The notes beneath the pieces were generated by a model that was not told where the DNA came from, made no database searches, and saw only the letters and a program-made list of their open reading frames with translations. This document shows, piece after piece, positions 9,368-17,366 of a DNA stretch of 45,416 nucleotides. The stretch's first letter is position 1. Each line of letters begins with the position of its first letter. Position numbers and translations under genes: made by a program. Source of the DNA: Candidatus Coatesiibacteriota bacterium. Lineage in GTDB: Bacteria > JAFGND01. The stretch spans positions 1-45,416 of the forward strand of contig JAFGND010000087.1 of NCBI GenBank assembly GCA_016927185.1, read 5' to 3'.

Positions 9368-9400
9368 GGAAATTGCCTTTTTAGAGGAAATGATGTTGAA

Positions 9401-10804
9401 ATGTGCGGGATAATAGGGACTATTTTATCAACCAGAAATGCTGCTGAGAAAATAATGCTTGGTCTCTTTGCAGAACAGCATAGAGGTCAGGAGAGTTGCG
9501 GCATGGCTGTCAGCGATGGCAAATCTTTACAGTTAAGAAAAGAGATGGGATTAGTGAAGGAGGTTTTTCCACAAGCAATTCTGGATACTTTACCTGGTTT
9601 TGCAGGGGTTGGGCATGTGCGATACCCAACCAGGGGGAAAAATTGTGAAAGCAATAGCCAGCCACATTTGATTAAGTTGCTTTCTGGTCCATCATTCGCA
9701 GTTGCTTCTAATGGTGATATTGTTAATTACAAAAGCAGGAGAAAACTTCTTGAAGATGACAATGTTTTTTTTGAATCAGATAATGATGGAGAATTGTTAG
9801 CCAAGTTTATTGCTTATTATATAGTCAGAAGGAATAATTCCCCGGAGATAGCAATAGCAGAGCTTATCAGGAATGTAAGGGGAGCTTTTTCAACTGTTTT
9901 TCTTACAAGAGATCAGCTTTATGCCTTCAGGGATCCCTGGGGGATAAGACCAGTTTCCTTTGGGAGGATAAATGGCAAAGGCTGGGTTGTTGCTTCAGAA
10001 AGTTGCTCGCTTGACATTCTTGGTGCGAAATCACAAAGAGAAATTGAACCAGGAGAGATTGTCATTTTTGAATCTTATAACAAATGCAAGACAATAAGAT
10101 ATACTGATTTTGGGGAGGCAGTAGAACCTCAATCAAGAAGGCATTGTATATTTGAGCTTATATATTTTGCACGCCCAGACAGTTATGAATTCGGGGAATA
10201 TGTATGGAATGTACAAAAGCAGATAGGAAGCTCATTAGCCAAAGATGATAAGGAAATCAATCCTGATCTTGTTATAAGCATTCCTGATTCCAGTAATTTC
10301 ATGGCATTGGGATATGCAGACTTCAAGAAAATTGGTTTTGATATTGGTCTTCTGAGGAATCATTATGTAGGAAGAACTTTCCTCAAACCTGAACAAAGAA
10401 TAAGAGATGAAGCAGTCAGGCAGAAATTCAATCCTCTCAAGGGTTATTTCAAGGGGAAAAAGATTGTTGTAGTAGATGATAGCATTGTAAGAGGGACAAC
10501 TGTCAGGAAAATTGTAAGAGCTATTAAAAAAACTGGGGCTAAGGAGATTCATTTAAGAATTGGAAGTCCACCTGTGAAATTTCCTTGCTATTATGGAATA
10601 GATACGCCAACTAGAGAGGAACTTGTTGCTAACCAGAAAAATCTTGAAGAGTTGAGGGAATTCATAGGTGCAAATTCATTGAAATATCTAAGCATGGAAA
10701 ACCTGAAAAGTTGTGTAAAACATCCTGAGAATTTCTGTCAGGCTTGTTTCAATGGAGATTATATACTGGAGCCTGAAGCTGGTTTTTCAAAATGCAACAA
10801 GTGA
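9401..10804 (+). CDS. purF: Amidophosphoribosyltransferase (PurF)
   Basis: Catalyses the first step of purine synthesis, making 5-phosphoribosylamine from PRPP and glutamine. The start at 9401 gives Met-Cys-Gly-Ile-Ile-Gly, placing the nucleophile Cys at position 2 as the Ntn-glutaminase mechanism needs; a GAGGAA box precedes it. The glutaminase domain has 'EQHRGQESCGMAV' and 'GVGHVRYPTRG'; the PRTase domain has 'VVVDDSIVRGTT' near residue 357. Four cysteines match the [4Fe-4S] ligands of the B. subtilis-type enzyme ('RHCIFELIYFARPDS', 'FPCYYGIDTP', 'FCQACFNGDY'). The length of 467 residues is normal. Its 3' end overlaps the convergent gene at 10759 by 46 bases. No other purine genes are nearby. 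Confidence 0.95.
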   Translation: MCGIIGTILSTRNAAEKIMLGLFAEQHRGQESCGMAVSDGKSLQLRKEMGLVKEVFPQAILDTLPGFAGVGHVRYPTRGKNCESNSQPHLIKLLSGPSFAVASNGDIVNYKSRRKLLEDDNVFFESDNDGELLAKFIAYYIVRRNNSPEIAIAELIRNVRGAFSTVFLTRDQLYAFRDPWGIRPVSFGRINGKGWVVASESCSLDILGAKSQREIEPGEIVIFESYNKCKTIRYTDFGEAVEPQSRRHCIFELIYFARPDSYEFGEYVWNVQKQIGSSLAKDDKEINPDLVISIPDSSNFMALGYADFKKIGFDIGLLRNHYVGRTFLKPEQRIRDEAVRQKFNPLKGYFKGKKIVVVDDSIVRGTTVRKIVRAIKKTGAKEIHLRIGSPPVKFPCYYGIDTPTREELVANQKNLEELREFIGANSLKYLSMENLKSCVKHPENFCQACFNGDYILEPEAGFSKCNK

Positions 10805-11727
10805 TAATTCAATCCTGCCTGAAAGTGATATAATCTGGCTTCAGATCTTCCAGATACAGGATAATTAGCTGATATAACAAGATAGAGAGTCTTGCTTAAA
10901 GGAATTGAAAAGTCAGGTTGAATTAATAGAAGAGACCTGGGAGAGTATTCATAACTTGTATCATCTTTTTTATATTTTGTTTCTGATAAATCAAATCTAC
11001 CTCCAAGAGATATTTTACAGTATGGATAAAACGCCTTGAAAGAAAGCCCTGTTGATATAAGACATTGATCCGATGGTTTTTTTATTATACTTTCATCAGC
11101 ACATTTCAGTCTATATCTGTATCCAGTCGTTAATAAATACTTGATAGTGGATATTGCCTTTCTTTCATATGAAATCCCGAAATCTATGTCCATTTGTCCA
11201 TCTGAAATATTGAACAAATCTTTCTCTATCCATTTTTTTGAAGGGATCTTGAAAATCGTGAACAGGAATAATGTCTTTCCCTCTTTCAGTATATAAAAGG
11301 AATGAAGATTAATATCTCCAAATCCCTCATATTCTCTTGATGATTCTTCTCTTATTCTCTTTAATGGATCCATTGGATCTTGTCTTATGGTTATTATATC
11401 ATCTATAGCGGAAATATATTTCACTTTTAGACCAGCTATTATTTTTTTGCCTATTCTGTAATTCCCTTCTACTTTCCAGCAGTTTAAGTCTCTTTTTGTC
11501 GCCCGGGTTCTTATTGTATCAAGGTCATTAGCAACAATTCTCTCTGCCACATAATCATTGATTGTCCCGTTTTCACTGAAACTGTTATTTGAGAATTCCT
11601 TAATGAACAAGAAGTTCAATGAAGCATTCTGTTTTTTCTCGACAAAAGGTAAATCAACGAATTGTGGGGCTTCTTCAGAATGAAGAATAGAAAAAAGAAG
11701 CATAAAATAAACAAAAAATCTTTTCAT
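10759..11727 (-). CDS. Putative outer-membrane beta-barrel protein
   Basis: A 322-residue exported protein. The signal peptide is MKRFFVYFMLLFSILHSEE. The rest is a series of alternating polar/aromatic strands ('GLKVKYISA', 'FGDINLHSFYIL', 'DIDFGISYERK', 'YLLTTGYRYRLK', 'LYHFQAGLNYHLLHF'), typical of outer-membrane barrels or 'transporter' family OM proteins; no family is recognised with confidence. A canonical barrel would end at the aromatic '...YHLLHF', but here nine residues (EKPASGSSI) follow, within the 46-base antisense overlap with purF. I prefer ATG 11727 to the in-frame TTG just upstream. A TTGACT hexamer lies 48 bases upstream (11775-11770), overlapping the T-tract of the preceding terminator. 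Confidence 0.65.
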   Translation of the reverse strand: MKRFFVYFMLLFSILHSEEAPQFVDLPFVEKKQNASLNFLFIKEFSNNSFSENGTINDYVAERIVANDLDTIRTRATKRDLNCWKVEGNYRIGKKIIAGLKVKYISAIDDIITIRQDPMDPLKRIREESSREYEGFGDINLHSFYILKEGKTLFLFTIFKIPSKKWIEKDLFNISDGQMDIDFGISYERKAISTIKYLLTTGYRYRLKCADESIIKKPSDQCLISTGLSFKAFYPYCKISLGGRFDLSETKYKKDDTSYEYSPRSLLLIQPDFSIPLSKTLYLVISANYPVSGRSEARLYHFQAGLNYHLLHFEKPASGSSI

Positions 11728-11780
11728 CAATTATGATTATTCAAGCCTGATTTTGTATTAAATGATATTAGTCAATAAAA

Positions 11781-11807
11781 AACCCGATACTATATAAGTA
11801 TCGGGTT
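11781..11807 (-). terminator. Rho-independent terminator of the Spy-like gene
   Basis: An 11-bp perfect stem (AACCCGATACT / AGTATCGGGTT) with a 5-base loop is followed on the minus strand by TTTTTTATT. It lies 33 bases past the stop at 11840. A close relative of this hairpin is found at 17333-17366. Confidence 0.85.
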
Positions 11808-11839
11808 ATGGGAGAGAAGTATGAGGTAAGGAGAGGGAG

Positions 11840-12274
11840 TTATTTATTTCTGTATTTATGCTTGTTTTTTCCTTTCATATTAATTCTGGATTTCTTTATT
11901 TTTTCCAGCTGTTCTTTTGTTAGTATTTTTTCATATATTTCTTTGTAAAAAGACTTTTTAAGTTCCCTGTGCTTCTTGCTGGTTTCATCAATTTCCTTCA
12001 GATATTGAGCAATCTTGTTATAGTCAGGGTCTTTTCTGGTTTTCTCAAGCATCATCTTGAAATTCAAATCCATTCTTTGCTTCTTTAACTGAAATTCCTG
12101 CTCTATGAATTTCATATGTTGCTCATGAATTTTTATTTTCTGTTCTTCAGAGATGTTCTCTATCTTGAAAAAGAATTTCATTATTCCCTTCTCTTCATGA
12201 GCATTGCATTTCCTGAATGCAGAAAGTGATGAAAATGTCAGGATAAACATGGTTAACAATGCTATTTTTTTCAT
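11840..12274 (-). CDS. Exported Spy/CpxP-like (LTXXQ) protein
   Basis: A 144-residue protein with the signal peptide MKKIALLTMFILTFSSLSA. The mature part is almost entirely charged alpha-helix and carries the family signature 'LTKEQLEKIKK' near the C-terminus; a further 'ISEEQKIKIHEQHMKFIEQ' near the N-terminus resembles the first LTXXQ-type helix. Family members (Spy, CpxP, ZraP) are periplasmic chaperones or metal and envelope stress sensors. The start at 12274 has a good AAAGGTGG ribosome site; a longer frame to 12325 would run into the promoter. It lies alone, with its own sigma70-type promoter and terminator. A second, membrane-anchored LTXXQ protein is at 18410-18889. Confidence 0.72.
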   Translation of the reverse strand: MKKIALLTMFILTFSSLSAFRKCNAHEEKGIMKFFFKIENISEEQKIKIHEQHMKFIEQEFQLKKQRMDLNFKMMLEKTRKDPDYNKIAQYLKEIDETSKKHRELKKSFYKEIYEKILTKEQLEKIKKSRINMKGKNKHKYRNK

Positions 12275-12302
12275 TATATGCCACCTTTTCTCTTTTCCAT
12301 TT

Positions 12303-12332
12303 ATAATATAACTATTTTTTTTCATTTGTCAA
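12303..12332 (-). promoter_or_regulatory. Sigma70-type promoter of the Spy-like gene
   Basis: On the minus strand TTGACA (12332-12327) is followed after 16 bases by TATATT, or after 18 by TATTAT. This is the most canonical promoter in the window, and the gene it serves has a Shine-Dalgarno sequence. Confidence 0.7.
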
Positions 12333-12350
12333 GTAACTTTAATAAATCTC

Positions 12351-12356
12351 TTGACC
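12351..12356 (+). promoter_or_regulatory. Candidate -35 hexamer TTGACC upstream of gmhA
   Basis: The hexamer starts 36 bases before ATG 12387, and TAAAAT lies at 12371-12376. No ribosome site is visible, so the mRNA may be leaderless. The promoter is divergent from that of the Spy-like gene. Confidence 0.4.
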
Positions 12357-12386
12357 GAGTTTGAGATATTTAAAATTGGTGTTTGT

Positions 12387-12959
12387 ATGCATGCAATAGA
12401 TGAACAAATTGAGGCACTTGATAATCTTGTAAAAGAATTGCATTCTTCTATTCCTGAGATTGAAAAGGCTTCCATCATAATTAAAAACTGCCTTGAAAAC
12501 AATGGAAAGATTCTCATTGCAGGCAATGGAGGAAGCTCTTCAGATGCAATGCATTTCGCAGCAGAATTGGTAGGGAACTTCATTAATAAGGAAAGGAAAG
12601 CCTTGCCAGCTATTGCATTAAGCAGCAATCAATCGACTTTGACAAGTATTTCCAATGATTCAGGTTTTGAAAATGTTTTCAAGAGACAGATGGAAGCACT
12701 TGCATCAGAAAATGATGTTTTCATAGGCATTTCCACAAGTGGTAAAAGCCTTAATATTGTTAAAGCACTTCAATATGCAAGAAACAATGGATTAAAGACA
12801 ATTGGATTATGTGGAGGCTACAAAGATGAGATGCTTGGATATTGTGATGTTTTATTATCTGTGAATTCGGAATGCACTCCAAGGATTCAGGAATGCCATA
12901 TATTAATAATCCATATATTGTGCTCGTTGATAGAGGATATATTCATTAAGGAGAAGTAG
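12387..12959 (+). CDS. gmhA: Phosphoheptose (sedoheptulose-7-phosphate) isomerase
   Basis: This SIS-domain enzyme converts D-sedoheptulose 7-phosphate to D-glycero-manno-heptose 7-phosphate, the first step to ADP- or GDP-heptose for LPS core or other glycans. Family signatures are 'GKILIAGNGGSSSDAMHFAAELVGNF', 'FIGISTSGKSLNIVKALQYA', 'IGLCGG' and the C-terminal 'TPRIQECHILIIH'. The length of 190 residues is typical. I place the start at ATG 12387; the in-frame TTG at 12351 belongs to a promoter-like TTGACC and would add residues not usual in GmhA. It is followed after 2 bases by an epimerase gene, consistent with a nucleotide-sugar operon. Confidence 0.92.
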   Translation: MHAIDEQIEALDNLVKELHSSIPEIEKASIIIKNCLENNGKILIAGNGGSSSDAMHFAAELVGNFINKERKALPAIALSSNQSTLTSISNDSGFENVFKRQMEALASENDVFIGISTSGKSLNIVKALQYARNNGLKTIGLCGGYKDEMLGYCDVLLSVNSECTPRIQECHILIIHILCSLIEDIFIKEK

Positions 12960-12961
12960 AC

Positions 12962-13906
12962 TTGAAAATCCTGGTAACTGGCGGAGCAGGTTTTATTGGT
13001 TCTCACATTGCAGACATATATATAAATGCTGGATACGAAGTTGTGATAGTAGATAACCTGTCTACAGGCAATAAAAGGAATATCCCGGAAAAATCTGAAT
13101 TCTACGAAGGGGATATAAATGACAGAGAATTCATAGATAAGATAATAAAAAAACATGATATCAAGATTATAAATCATCATGCGGCACAGATAGATGTCCG
13201 TATATCAGTTGCTGACCCCGTATATGATGCTACGCAGAACATTATAGGAAGTCTTAACTTGATTTCTGCTGGTATAGAGAATGGACTTGAGAAATTCATA
13301 TTTGCCTCAACTGGAGGTGCGATATATGGAGAACCAGTTCCCTTACCAACAAATGAAGAAACTCAAGCTAATCCTCTTTCACCTTATGGTGTTGCTAAAA
13401 AGAGTATAGAACTTTATCTATCTGCCCTTTCAAGAATTCATGATTTCATATATGTTTCTCTGAGATATGGGAACGTATATGGTCCCAGGCAAAATGCTCA
13501 TGGAGAAGCAGGTGTTATTGCGATTTTTTCAGAAAGAATGCTGAAAGGAGAGAAAACAACAATATTCGGAGATGGAAATAATACAAGAGACTATGTATAT
13601 TGTATTGATGTTGCAAGAGCAAATCTGCTTGCTTTGAATTGCCATATAAGTGATTATTTCAATATTGGAACGTCAGTAGAAACCAATGTTAATGAAATAT
13701 ATGCTGATCTCAAGAAATTGACTTCTTATGAATTGGCTGTAAATTATGGAGAAGCAAGATCCGGGGAACAGAAAAGAAGTTGCCTGGAGTGGTGGAAAGC
13801 AAAAGAGATACTTGGATGGTATCCCAAATATAATCTTGAAGATGGATTATCAGAGACAGTAGAATATTTCAGGGGAGAAACAAATAATGGAATGCAAATC
13901 AAATAA
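12962..13906 (+). CDS. NAD-dependent sugar epimerase/dehydratase (UDP-glucose 4-epimerase-like)
   Basis: A 314-residue extended short-chain dehydrogenase. The N-terminal 'GGAGFIGSH' is the NAD-binding GxxGxxG; the catalytic triad is visible as '[10 protein letters not shown]' (Ser/Thr) and 'SPYGVAKK' (YxxxK); '[17 protein letters not shown]' is the sugar-binding segment typical of GalE-like enzymes. The start is TTG at 12962, supported by an AAGGAGAAG box 8 bases upstream and by the N-terminal '[10 protein letters not shown]'. It lies 2 bases after gmhA and overlaps the next small gene by 20 bases. It probably interconverts a UDP- or GDP-sugar for surface glycans; the exact substrate is not readable. 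Confidence 0.88.
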   Translation: MKILVTGGAGFIGSHIADIYINAGYEVVIVDNLSTGNKRNIPEKSEFYEGDINDREFIDKIIKKHDIKIINHHAAQIDVRISVADPVYDATQNIIGSLNLISAGIENGLEKFIFASTGGAIYGEPVPLPTNEETQANPLSPYGVAKKSIELYLSALSRIHDFIYVSLRYGNVYGPRQNAHGEAGVIAIFSERMLKGEKTTIFGDGNNTRDYVYCIDVARANLLALNCHISDYFNIGTSVETNVNEIYADLKKLTSYELAVNYGEARSGEQKRSCLEWWKAKEILGWYPKYNLEDGLSETVEYFRGETNNGMQIK

Positions 13907-14078
13907 AAACGATTGTCCATGCACATATGTTTCTTGCAGCAAGCATGGAATTTGTTGTGAATGTATTAGAAGCCATAGAATGAATGATGAACTTCCGGCA
14001 TGTTATTTCAGCAAGGAGGAAGAATTGACTTATGATAGATCAATATCTTACTTCATAAATCAAAGGAGAAAGAAATGA
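13887..14078 (+). CDS. Small Cys-rich protein (DUF6485-like)
   Basis: A 63-residue protein with seven cysteines clustered in '[22 protein letters not shown]' and then '[10 protein letters not shown]'. From memory this matches a small conserved family of unknown function (DUF6485-like), perhaps binding Zn or an Fe-S cluster. It overlaps the epimerase end by 20 bases and the next gene by 4 (ATGA), so it sits inside a translationally coupled operon. The basic C-terminus is 'FINQRRKK'. Function is unknown. Confidence 0.7.
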   Translation: MECKSNKNDCPCTYVSCSKHGICCECIRSHRMNDELPACYFSKEEELTYDRSISYFINQRRKK

Positions 14079-14902
14079 GATATTTTATTACCATTGTATT
14101 TTTGTTTACTTCTCTACATGCAATGTTTGAGGATTATGCTAAAGGACCTAAAGGTTTAGGTCTTGGAGATGCTTTTTATACAATGGCAAATGATCCTACT
14201 GCTATATTCTACAATCCTGCAGGGCTTGCTGATCTTGAAAAGTTTAATGCTCAGGCAGGATTTGGAAACAAGTATCAACACCAGGATTTAAATGAATTGT
14301 TTCTGGCAGCAACTTATAACTTCAATAAACTGGGAACAGCAGGTATTGGTTTAAGTCAGATAGGTCCATCTTTCATGCAGGAAAGACAGGTTATTATTGC
14401 TCATGGTATTGAAATTGCACCTTATCTCAAGGCAGGTTATTCACTTCAAATGTATCAGATTACACAGGATGACGGAAGCAAGAAGGAATCTGCTACTGCA
14501 TTTGGGGGAAATCTTGGAATTCTGAGCAGGATTTATGAGAGATGGCAATTTGGATTCTCTCTTCATAATATTTCCGAACCTGAAATAGGGCAGGAAGGAG
14601 AGAAGATACCTCAATCATTAGCTGCTGGTGTAAGTTACTTCTTTGCTTCCAATATCTGTACAAACATCAATTTAAGAGCGGAAGGAGACAAACCAGTTTC
14701 TATTCTGGCAGGCCAGGAATTCGGAATAAATGAGTATTTTTCTTTGAGAGCAGGGCTTGGAACAGAACCAAGGCATATTTCTGGTGGTCTTTCTCTGAAA
14801 TATAAATATGTTGATATTATATATGGAGCTAATTATATAGAGAATCTTCCACTTTCCCACAATGTCAGTTTGAATTTTTCAATTCCCCAGCTAACGAGAT
14901 GA
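14075..14902 (+). CDS. PorV/UPF0164-like outer-membrane protein
   Basis: A 275-residue exported barrel protein. After the signal peptide [16 protein letters not shown] comes the family hallmark '[31 protein letters not shown]', as in PorV/PorQ and UPF0164 proteins of the FadL superfamily. Repeated beta-strands with aromatic ends follow, and the last strand is '[14 protein letters not shown]'. In type IX systems PorV shuttles substrates to the attachment complex; this fits the sorting domains seen at 1-3062, 41151 and 45228, but related proteins exist in lineages without type IX secretion. It overlaps the preceding stop by 4 bases, with an AAAGGAGAAAG ribosome site. Confidence 0.78.
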   Translation: MRYFITIVFLFTSLHAMFEDYAKGPKGLGLGDAFYTMANDPTAIFYNPAGLADLEKFNAQAGFGNKYQHQDLNELFLAATYNFNKLGTAGIGLSQIGPSFMQERQVIIAHGIEIAPYLKAGYSLQMYQITQDDGSKKESATAFGGNLGILSRIYERWQFGFSLHNISEPEIGQEGEKIPQSLAAGVSYFFASNICTNINLRAEGDKPVSILAGQEFGINEYFSLRAGLGTEPRHISGGLSLKYKYVDIIYGANYIENLPLSHNVSLNFSIPQLTR

Positions 14903-14905
14903 TTT

Positions 14906-15136
14906 ATGCTTGATAAGAAAAGAATAAATGAAATAAACAGTAAAGCAAGAGATGATATTACAAGACTTGCAGGAGAAGGATTGTGGGTAGAAGCAGCATT
15001 AAGTGCCATTGATGTTATTAATGATCTTTATGGAAATTTAGATGAAGAAAGGAAAATCTATACAGCAAGGAAATATGTGGAAGAACTTAGATGTCTTTCA
15101 TGTGATTTGAAAAGATCAGATCCTGCAAAACAATAG
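14906..15136 (+). CDS. Small hypothetical helical protein
   Basis: A 76-residue soluble protein, predicted helical and charged, with 'ARDDITRLAGEGLWVEAALSAIDVINDLYG' and a C-terminal 'ELRCLSCDLKRSD' containing two Cys. It starts 3 bases after the PorV-like gene stop, so it is probably co-translated. I do not recognise a family. Its stop faces the small membrane gene at 15139 with only 2 bases between them. Confidence 0.6.
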   Translation: MLDKKRINEINSKARDDITRLAGEGLWVEAALSAIDVINDLYGNLDEERKIYTARKYVEELRCLSCDLKRSDPAKQ

Positions 15137-15138
15137 CT

Positions 15139-15312
15139 TTATTTGTCAGCCTTTTTTTCTATTTCGATTAAATCTTTCGGTTTCTCATTAGAATTTTCTT
15201 CTTGTGTCATGACTGCTTGAGAAATGAAAAGTATTCCAAGCACTATCAGCGAAATCAAAATCAAGATTATTGACATTTTCTGTGATCTTGCAGGTCTTCT
15301 TTGAACAGGCAT
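15139..15312 (-). CDS. Small single-span membrane protein, 57 residues
   Basis: The protein begins MPVQRRPARSQK, has one hydrophobic span (MSIILILISLIVLGILFIS, residues ~13-31) and a charged tail 'QEENSNEKPKDLIEIEKK'. The positive residues before the span suggest an N-in, C-out orientation. It begins 12 bases after the ankyrin gene stop on the same strand, which supports a two-gene unit, but its ribosome site is weak. Function is unknown; a role beside the exported ankyrin protein is only suggested by position. Confidence 0.55.
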   Translation of the reverse strand: MPVQRRPARSQKMSIILILISLIVLGILFISQAVMTQEENSNEKPKDLIEIEKKADK

Positions 15313-15324
15313 ACTTTATTTCAG

Positions 15325-15987
15325 CTATTCCTTTGCACCAGCTTCTTTAAGCAAATCTACAATTTCCTTTCTGCCCTGTAATTCAGCCCATTTCAGTGCA
15401 GTCCAGCCATCTTTAGTTTTTATAGTTACATCTGCTTTTTTTGAAAGTAAAAGCTTGGTTATATCTATATCTCCTTTCAATACTGCATAGAAAAGTGAAG
15501 TTCTTCCCCAGTCGGTTTTTGCATTGATGTCAGCCCCTTTTTCTATAAGAAGCTTGATTATTTCATTGTTGCCTTTCCTGACTGCCTTCATAAGAGCAGT
15601 ATCTCCGACATTCCCTTTTGCATTTACATCTGCACCTTTCTCTATAAAAAACTTCACTAATGACAAATTTCCCATCCATGCAGCTTCCATTAATGCAGTC
15701 CTTGCCTTATTGTTTTTTGCATTAACATCTGCACCTTTCTCTATAAGTACTTTTACTGCTTCTTCCTGTTCTGACATTGTGGCAATCATTAATGCAGTAT
15801 CTCCATCACTATTCAATGCATTCGCACTAATTCCTTCATCTATCATTGCCTTTATTTTTACAATAACTCCTTCTTCGCATGAGCGAAAGAAATCCTTCAT
15901 TTTCTGGCTGTCATCTTCTGCATAAGTTGTTGAGTATAAAAGAAATATCGCCAAGATGACAATTCGTGAATATATAACCTTATTCAT
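15325..15987 (-). CDS. Exported ankyrin-repeat protein
   Basis: A 220-residue protein with the signal peptide MNKVIYSRIVILAIFLLYSTTYA and about five ankyrin repeats from residue ~40 to the end, each with the pattern 'GxTALMxAxxxGNxExVKxLIEKGADVNAK'. Ankyrin repeats bind protein partners; the signal peptide puts this one in the periplasm or beyond. An AAGGAGGC ribosome site stands just before the ATG, and a sigma70-type promoter lies upstream (16037-16010). It precedes the small membrane protein at 15139-15312. The partner is unknown. Confidence 0.85.
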   Translation of the reverse strand: MNKVIYSRIVILAIFLLYSTTYAEDDSQKMKDFFRSCEEGVIVKIKAMIDEGISANALNSDGDTALMIATMSEQEEAVKVLIEKGADVNAKNNKARTALMEAAWMGNLSLVKFFIEKGADVNAKGNVGDTALMKAVRKGNNEIIKLLIEKGADINAKTDWGRTSLFYAVLKGDIDITKLLLSKKADVTIKTKDGWTALKWAELQGRKEIVDLLKEAGAKE

Positions 15988-16009
15988 AATGCCTCCTTAT
16001 TCCTGAATT

Positions 16010-16037
16010 AATATAAAAGATAAGCATTTGAAGTCAA
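16010..16037 (-). promoter_or_regulatory. Sigma70-type promoter of the ankyrin gene
   Basis: On the minus strand TTGACT (16037-16032), 16 bases, then TATATT (16015-16010), followed by an AAGGAGG ribosome site and ATG 15987. Confidence 0.65.
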
Positions 16038-16102
16038 GAGATTTGTAGTTTATAATCAATAAACTGCTTGCTCAAGAAGGACAAGAAAGAAAACAAAGCA
16101 GC

Positions 16103-16900
16103 ATGAATAAATCAAGAATAAAAATGATTGCAACTGACTATGATCATACTTTGACTAATGAAGATAGAACTGTCCCTGAAGAAGTAGTAAAGGTGTTAGG
16201 TCAGTTTGTGCAGAAAGGTGGAATCCTGCTTATAGCTTCAGGAAGAGCACCAAATTCTCTTCAGCAGGCAGTTAACAAGCTTCCTTTTCAAATGTGGATT
16301 TCTCCATCCAATGGTTCCATATTGAGAAAAAAGGATGGGACTGGAATTCTTATCAATGAATATCTCGATATCAGTATTGTTCACAAGGCAATGGAGATAG
16401 TAGGGAATCTTGGCTTTCCTCACTTGTTTTATGATGATGAAGCTTACAGCGTGCTAGAAAGCCCTGAAACCAGGATGTATGCAACTGCTCTAGGGATAGA
16501 GATCAATCAAGTGGACAATATCAGTAATTATGTAAAAGAGGGTTTAAGGAGTCTCATTTTCAGATGCAGTGAAGATATAACTCATCATGTTCATGCATTG
16601 TTGAACAACGAAATATCTGAAAAAGCACAGATAACAACATCTCATGCAAAACTGGTTGATGTAATACCATTACACGCCGGAAAAGGGAGAGCAGTAAAGA
16701 CATTGCTCGATTATCTGGATATTGGAAATGAAGATTGTCTCGGGATGGGTGATTCATTGAATGATTTACCTCTTCTTAATTCAACAGGAAAGAAAGCAAC
16801 TGTTTCAAATGGAGTTTACGAGTTACGGGAAATCGCTGATTTCATAGCAAATGAACCAAAAGGTGCTGGAGCACTCGAAATTCTTAATCATTTTCTATAA
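16103..16900 (+). CDS. HAD-superfamily phosphatase, Cof type
   Basis: A 265-residue Cof-like (class IIB) HAD hydrolase. Motif I is 'IATDYDHTLTNEDRTV', where D12 and D14 are the nucleophile and acid; motif II is 'LLIASGRAP'; motif IV is 'CLGMGDSLNDLPLL'. The cap region lies between residues ~80 and 190. Such enzymes dephosphorylate sugar phosphates, nucleotides or pyridoxal phosphate; the substrate is not readable. No clear Shine-Dalgarno sequence is seen; TTGCTC lies 35 bases upstream of the ATG. It may be transcribed with the exported Cys-rich gene downstream, but a weak hairpin lies between. Confidence 0.85.
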   Translation: MNKSRIKMIATDYDHTLTNEDRTVPEEVVKVLGQFVQKGGILLIASGRAPNSLQQAVNKLPFQMWISPSNGSILRKKDGTGILINEYLDISIVHKAMEIVGNLGFPHLFYDDEAYSVLESPETRMYATALGIEINQVDNISNYVKEGLRSLIFRCSEDITHHVHALLNNEISEKAQITTSHAKLVDVIPLHAGKGRAVKTLLDYLDIGNEDCLGMGDSLNDLPLLNSTGKKATVSNGVYELREIADFIANEPKGAGALEILNHFL

Positions 16901-16911
16901 GAATAAAGAGA

Positions 16912-16931
16912 GGGATTTTCTTTAAAATCTC
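16912..16931 (+). terminator. Weak terminator-like hairpin after the HAD gene
   Basis: Stem GGGATTTT / AAAATCTC (one G-U pair) with a 4-base loop, then GTTTAA. The T-tract is poor, so termination may be partial. Confidence 0.3.
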
Positions 16932-16972
16932 GTTTAACTAAGAAAATGATGATTCAAGATAAGGAGGTTTTA

Positions 16973-17308
16973 ATGAAACGCGTAATAGTATTATCATCAA
17001 TAATTGCATTTATGTTGAGTACAGTATTTCTTTATGGAGACCTTAGTCAATCGGTTGTGGATGAAATTGCAAAGGCAACTGGCAAGAAGATCGATTCAAA
17101 AGCAACATGCAACTGTCAGGGAGACTGTAAATGTGAAAACTGCAAGGGTAATTGTGGTGATGGGAAATCCTGCTCATGCAAGCAGAATTCAAAATGTACA
17201 TGTACCAACTGTGCTCAAGGAAAGTGTTCTCCTGATTGCAAATGCAAGTGCAAGGATGGAAAGAGTAACATGGGAAAGTGCAAAAAGAATGGTCAATGCT
17301 CTAAATAA
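16973..17308 (+). CDS. Exported 17-cysteine metallothionein-like protein
   Basis: A 111-residue protein starting at ATG 16973 behind an AAGGAGG box. The signal peptide is MKRVIVLSSIIAFMLSTVFLYG. The mature region has 17 Cys in the last ~65 residues, arranged as many CxC and CxxC pairs ('CNCQGDCKCENCKGNC', 'CSCKQNSKCTCTNC', 'CSPDCKCKCK'), with Lys-rich spacers and no aromatic residues there. The pattern is that of a metal-thiolate-binding protein. Export is unusual, since classical metallothioneins are cytoplasmic. It lies directly upstream of an ECF sigma/anti-sigma/Spy-like operon, which suggests a shared metal or envelope-stress role (inference). No close family is recognised. Confidence 0.8.
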   Translation: MKRVIVLSSIIAFMLSTVFLYGDLSQSVVDEIAKATGKKIDSKATCNCQGDCKCENCKGNCGDGKSCSCKQNSKCTCTNCAQGKCSPDCKCKCKDGKSNMGKCKKNGQCSK

Positions 17309-17332
17309 TTCATGTCATTATTAAATATCAAA

Positions 17333-17366
17333 ACCCGATGCTGAATACTAGTATCGGGTATTTTTT
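17333..17366 (+). terminator. Terminator-like hairpin abutting the sigma-factor start codon
   Basis: Stem ACCCGATGCT / AGTATCGGGT (one G-U pair), 7-base loop, then ATTTTTT running straight into ATG 17367. It terminates the 17-Cys gene and may attenuate the sigma operon. The palindrome ATACTAGTAT at 17345-17354 offers an alternative fold. Confidence 0.8.

Noticed and set aside
9362-9400. Longer PurF start at TTG 9362.
   Set aside because: The catalytic Cys must follow the initiator Met; the added residues would block the glutaminase site. The TTG belongs to a promoter-like hexamer.
12274-12325. Longer start of the Spy-like protein.
   Set aside because: The extra 17 residues lie over the promoter and would hide the signal peptide; ATG 12274 has an AAAGGTGG box.
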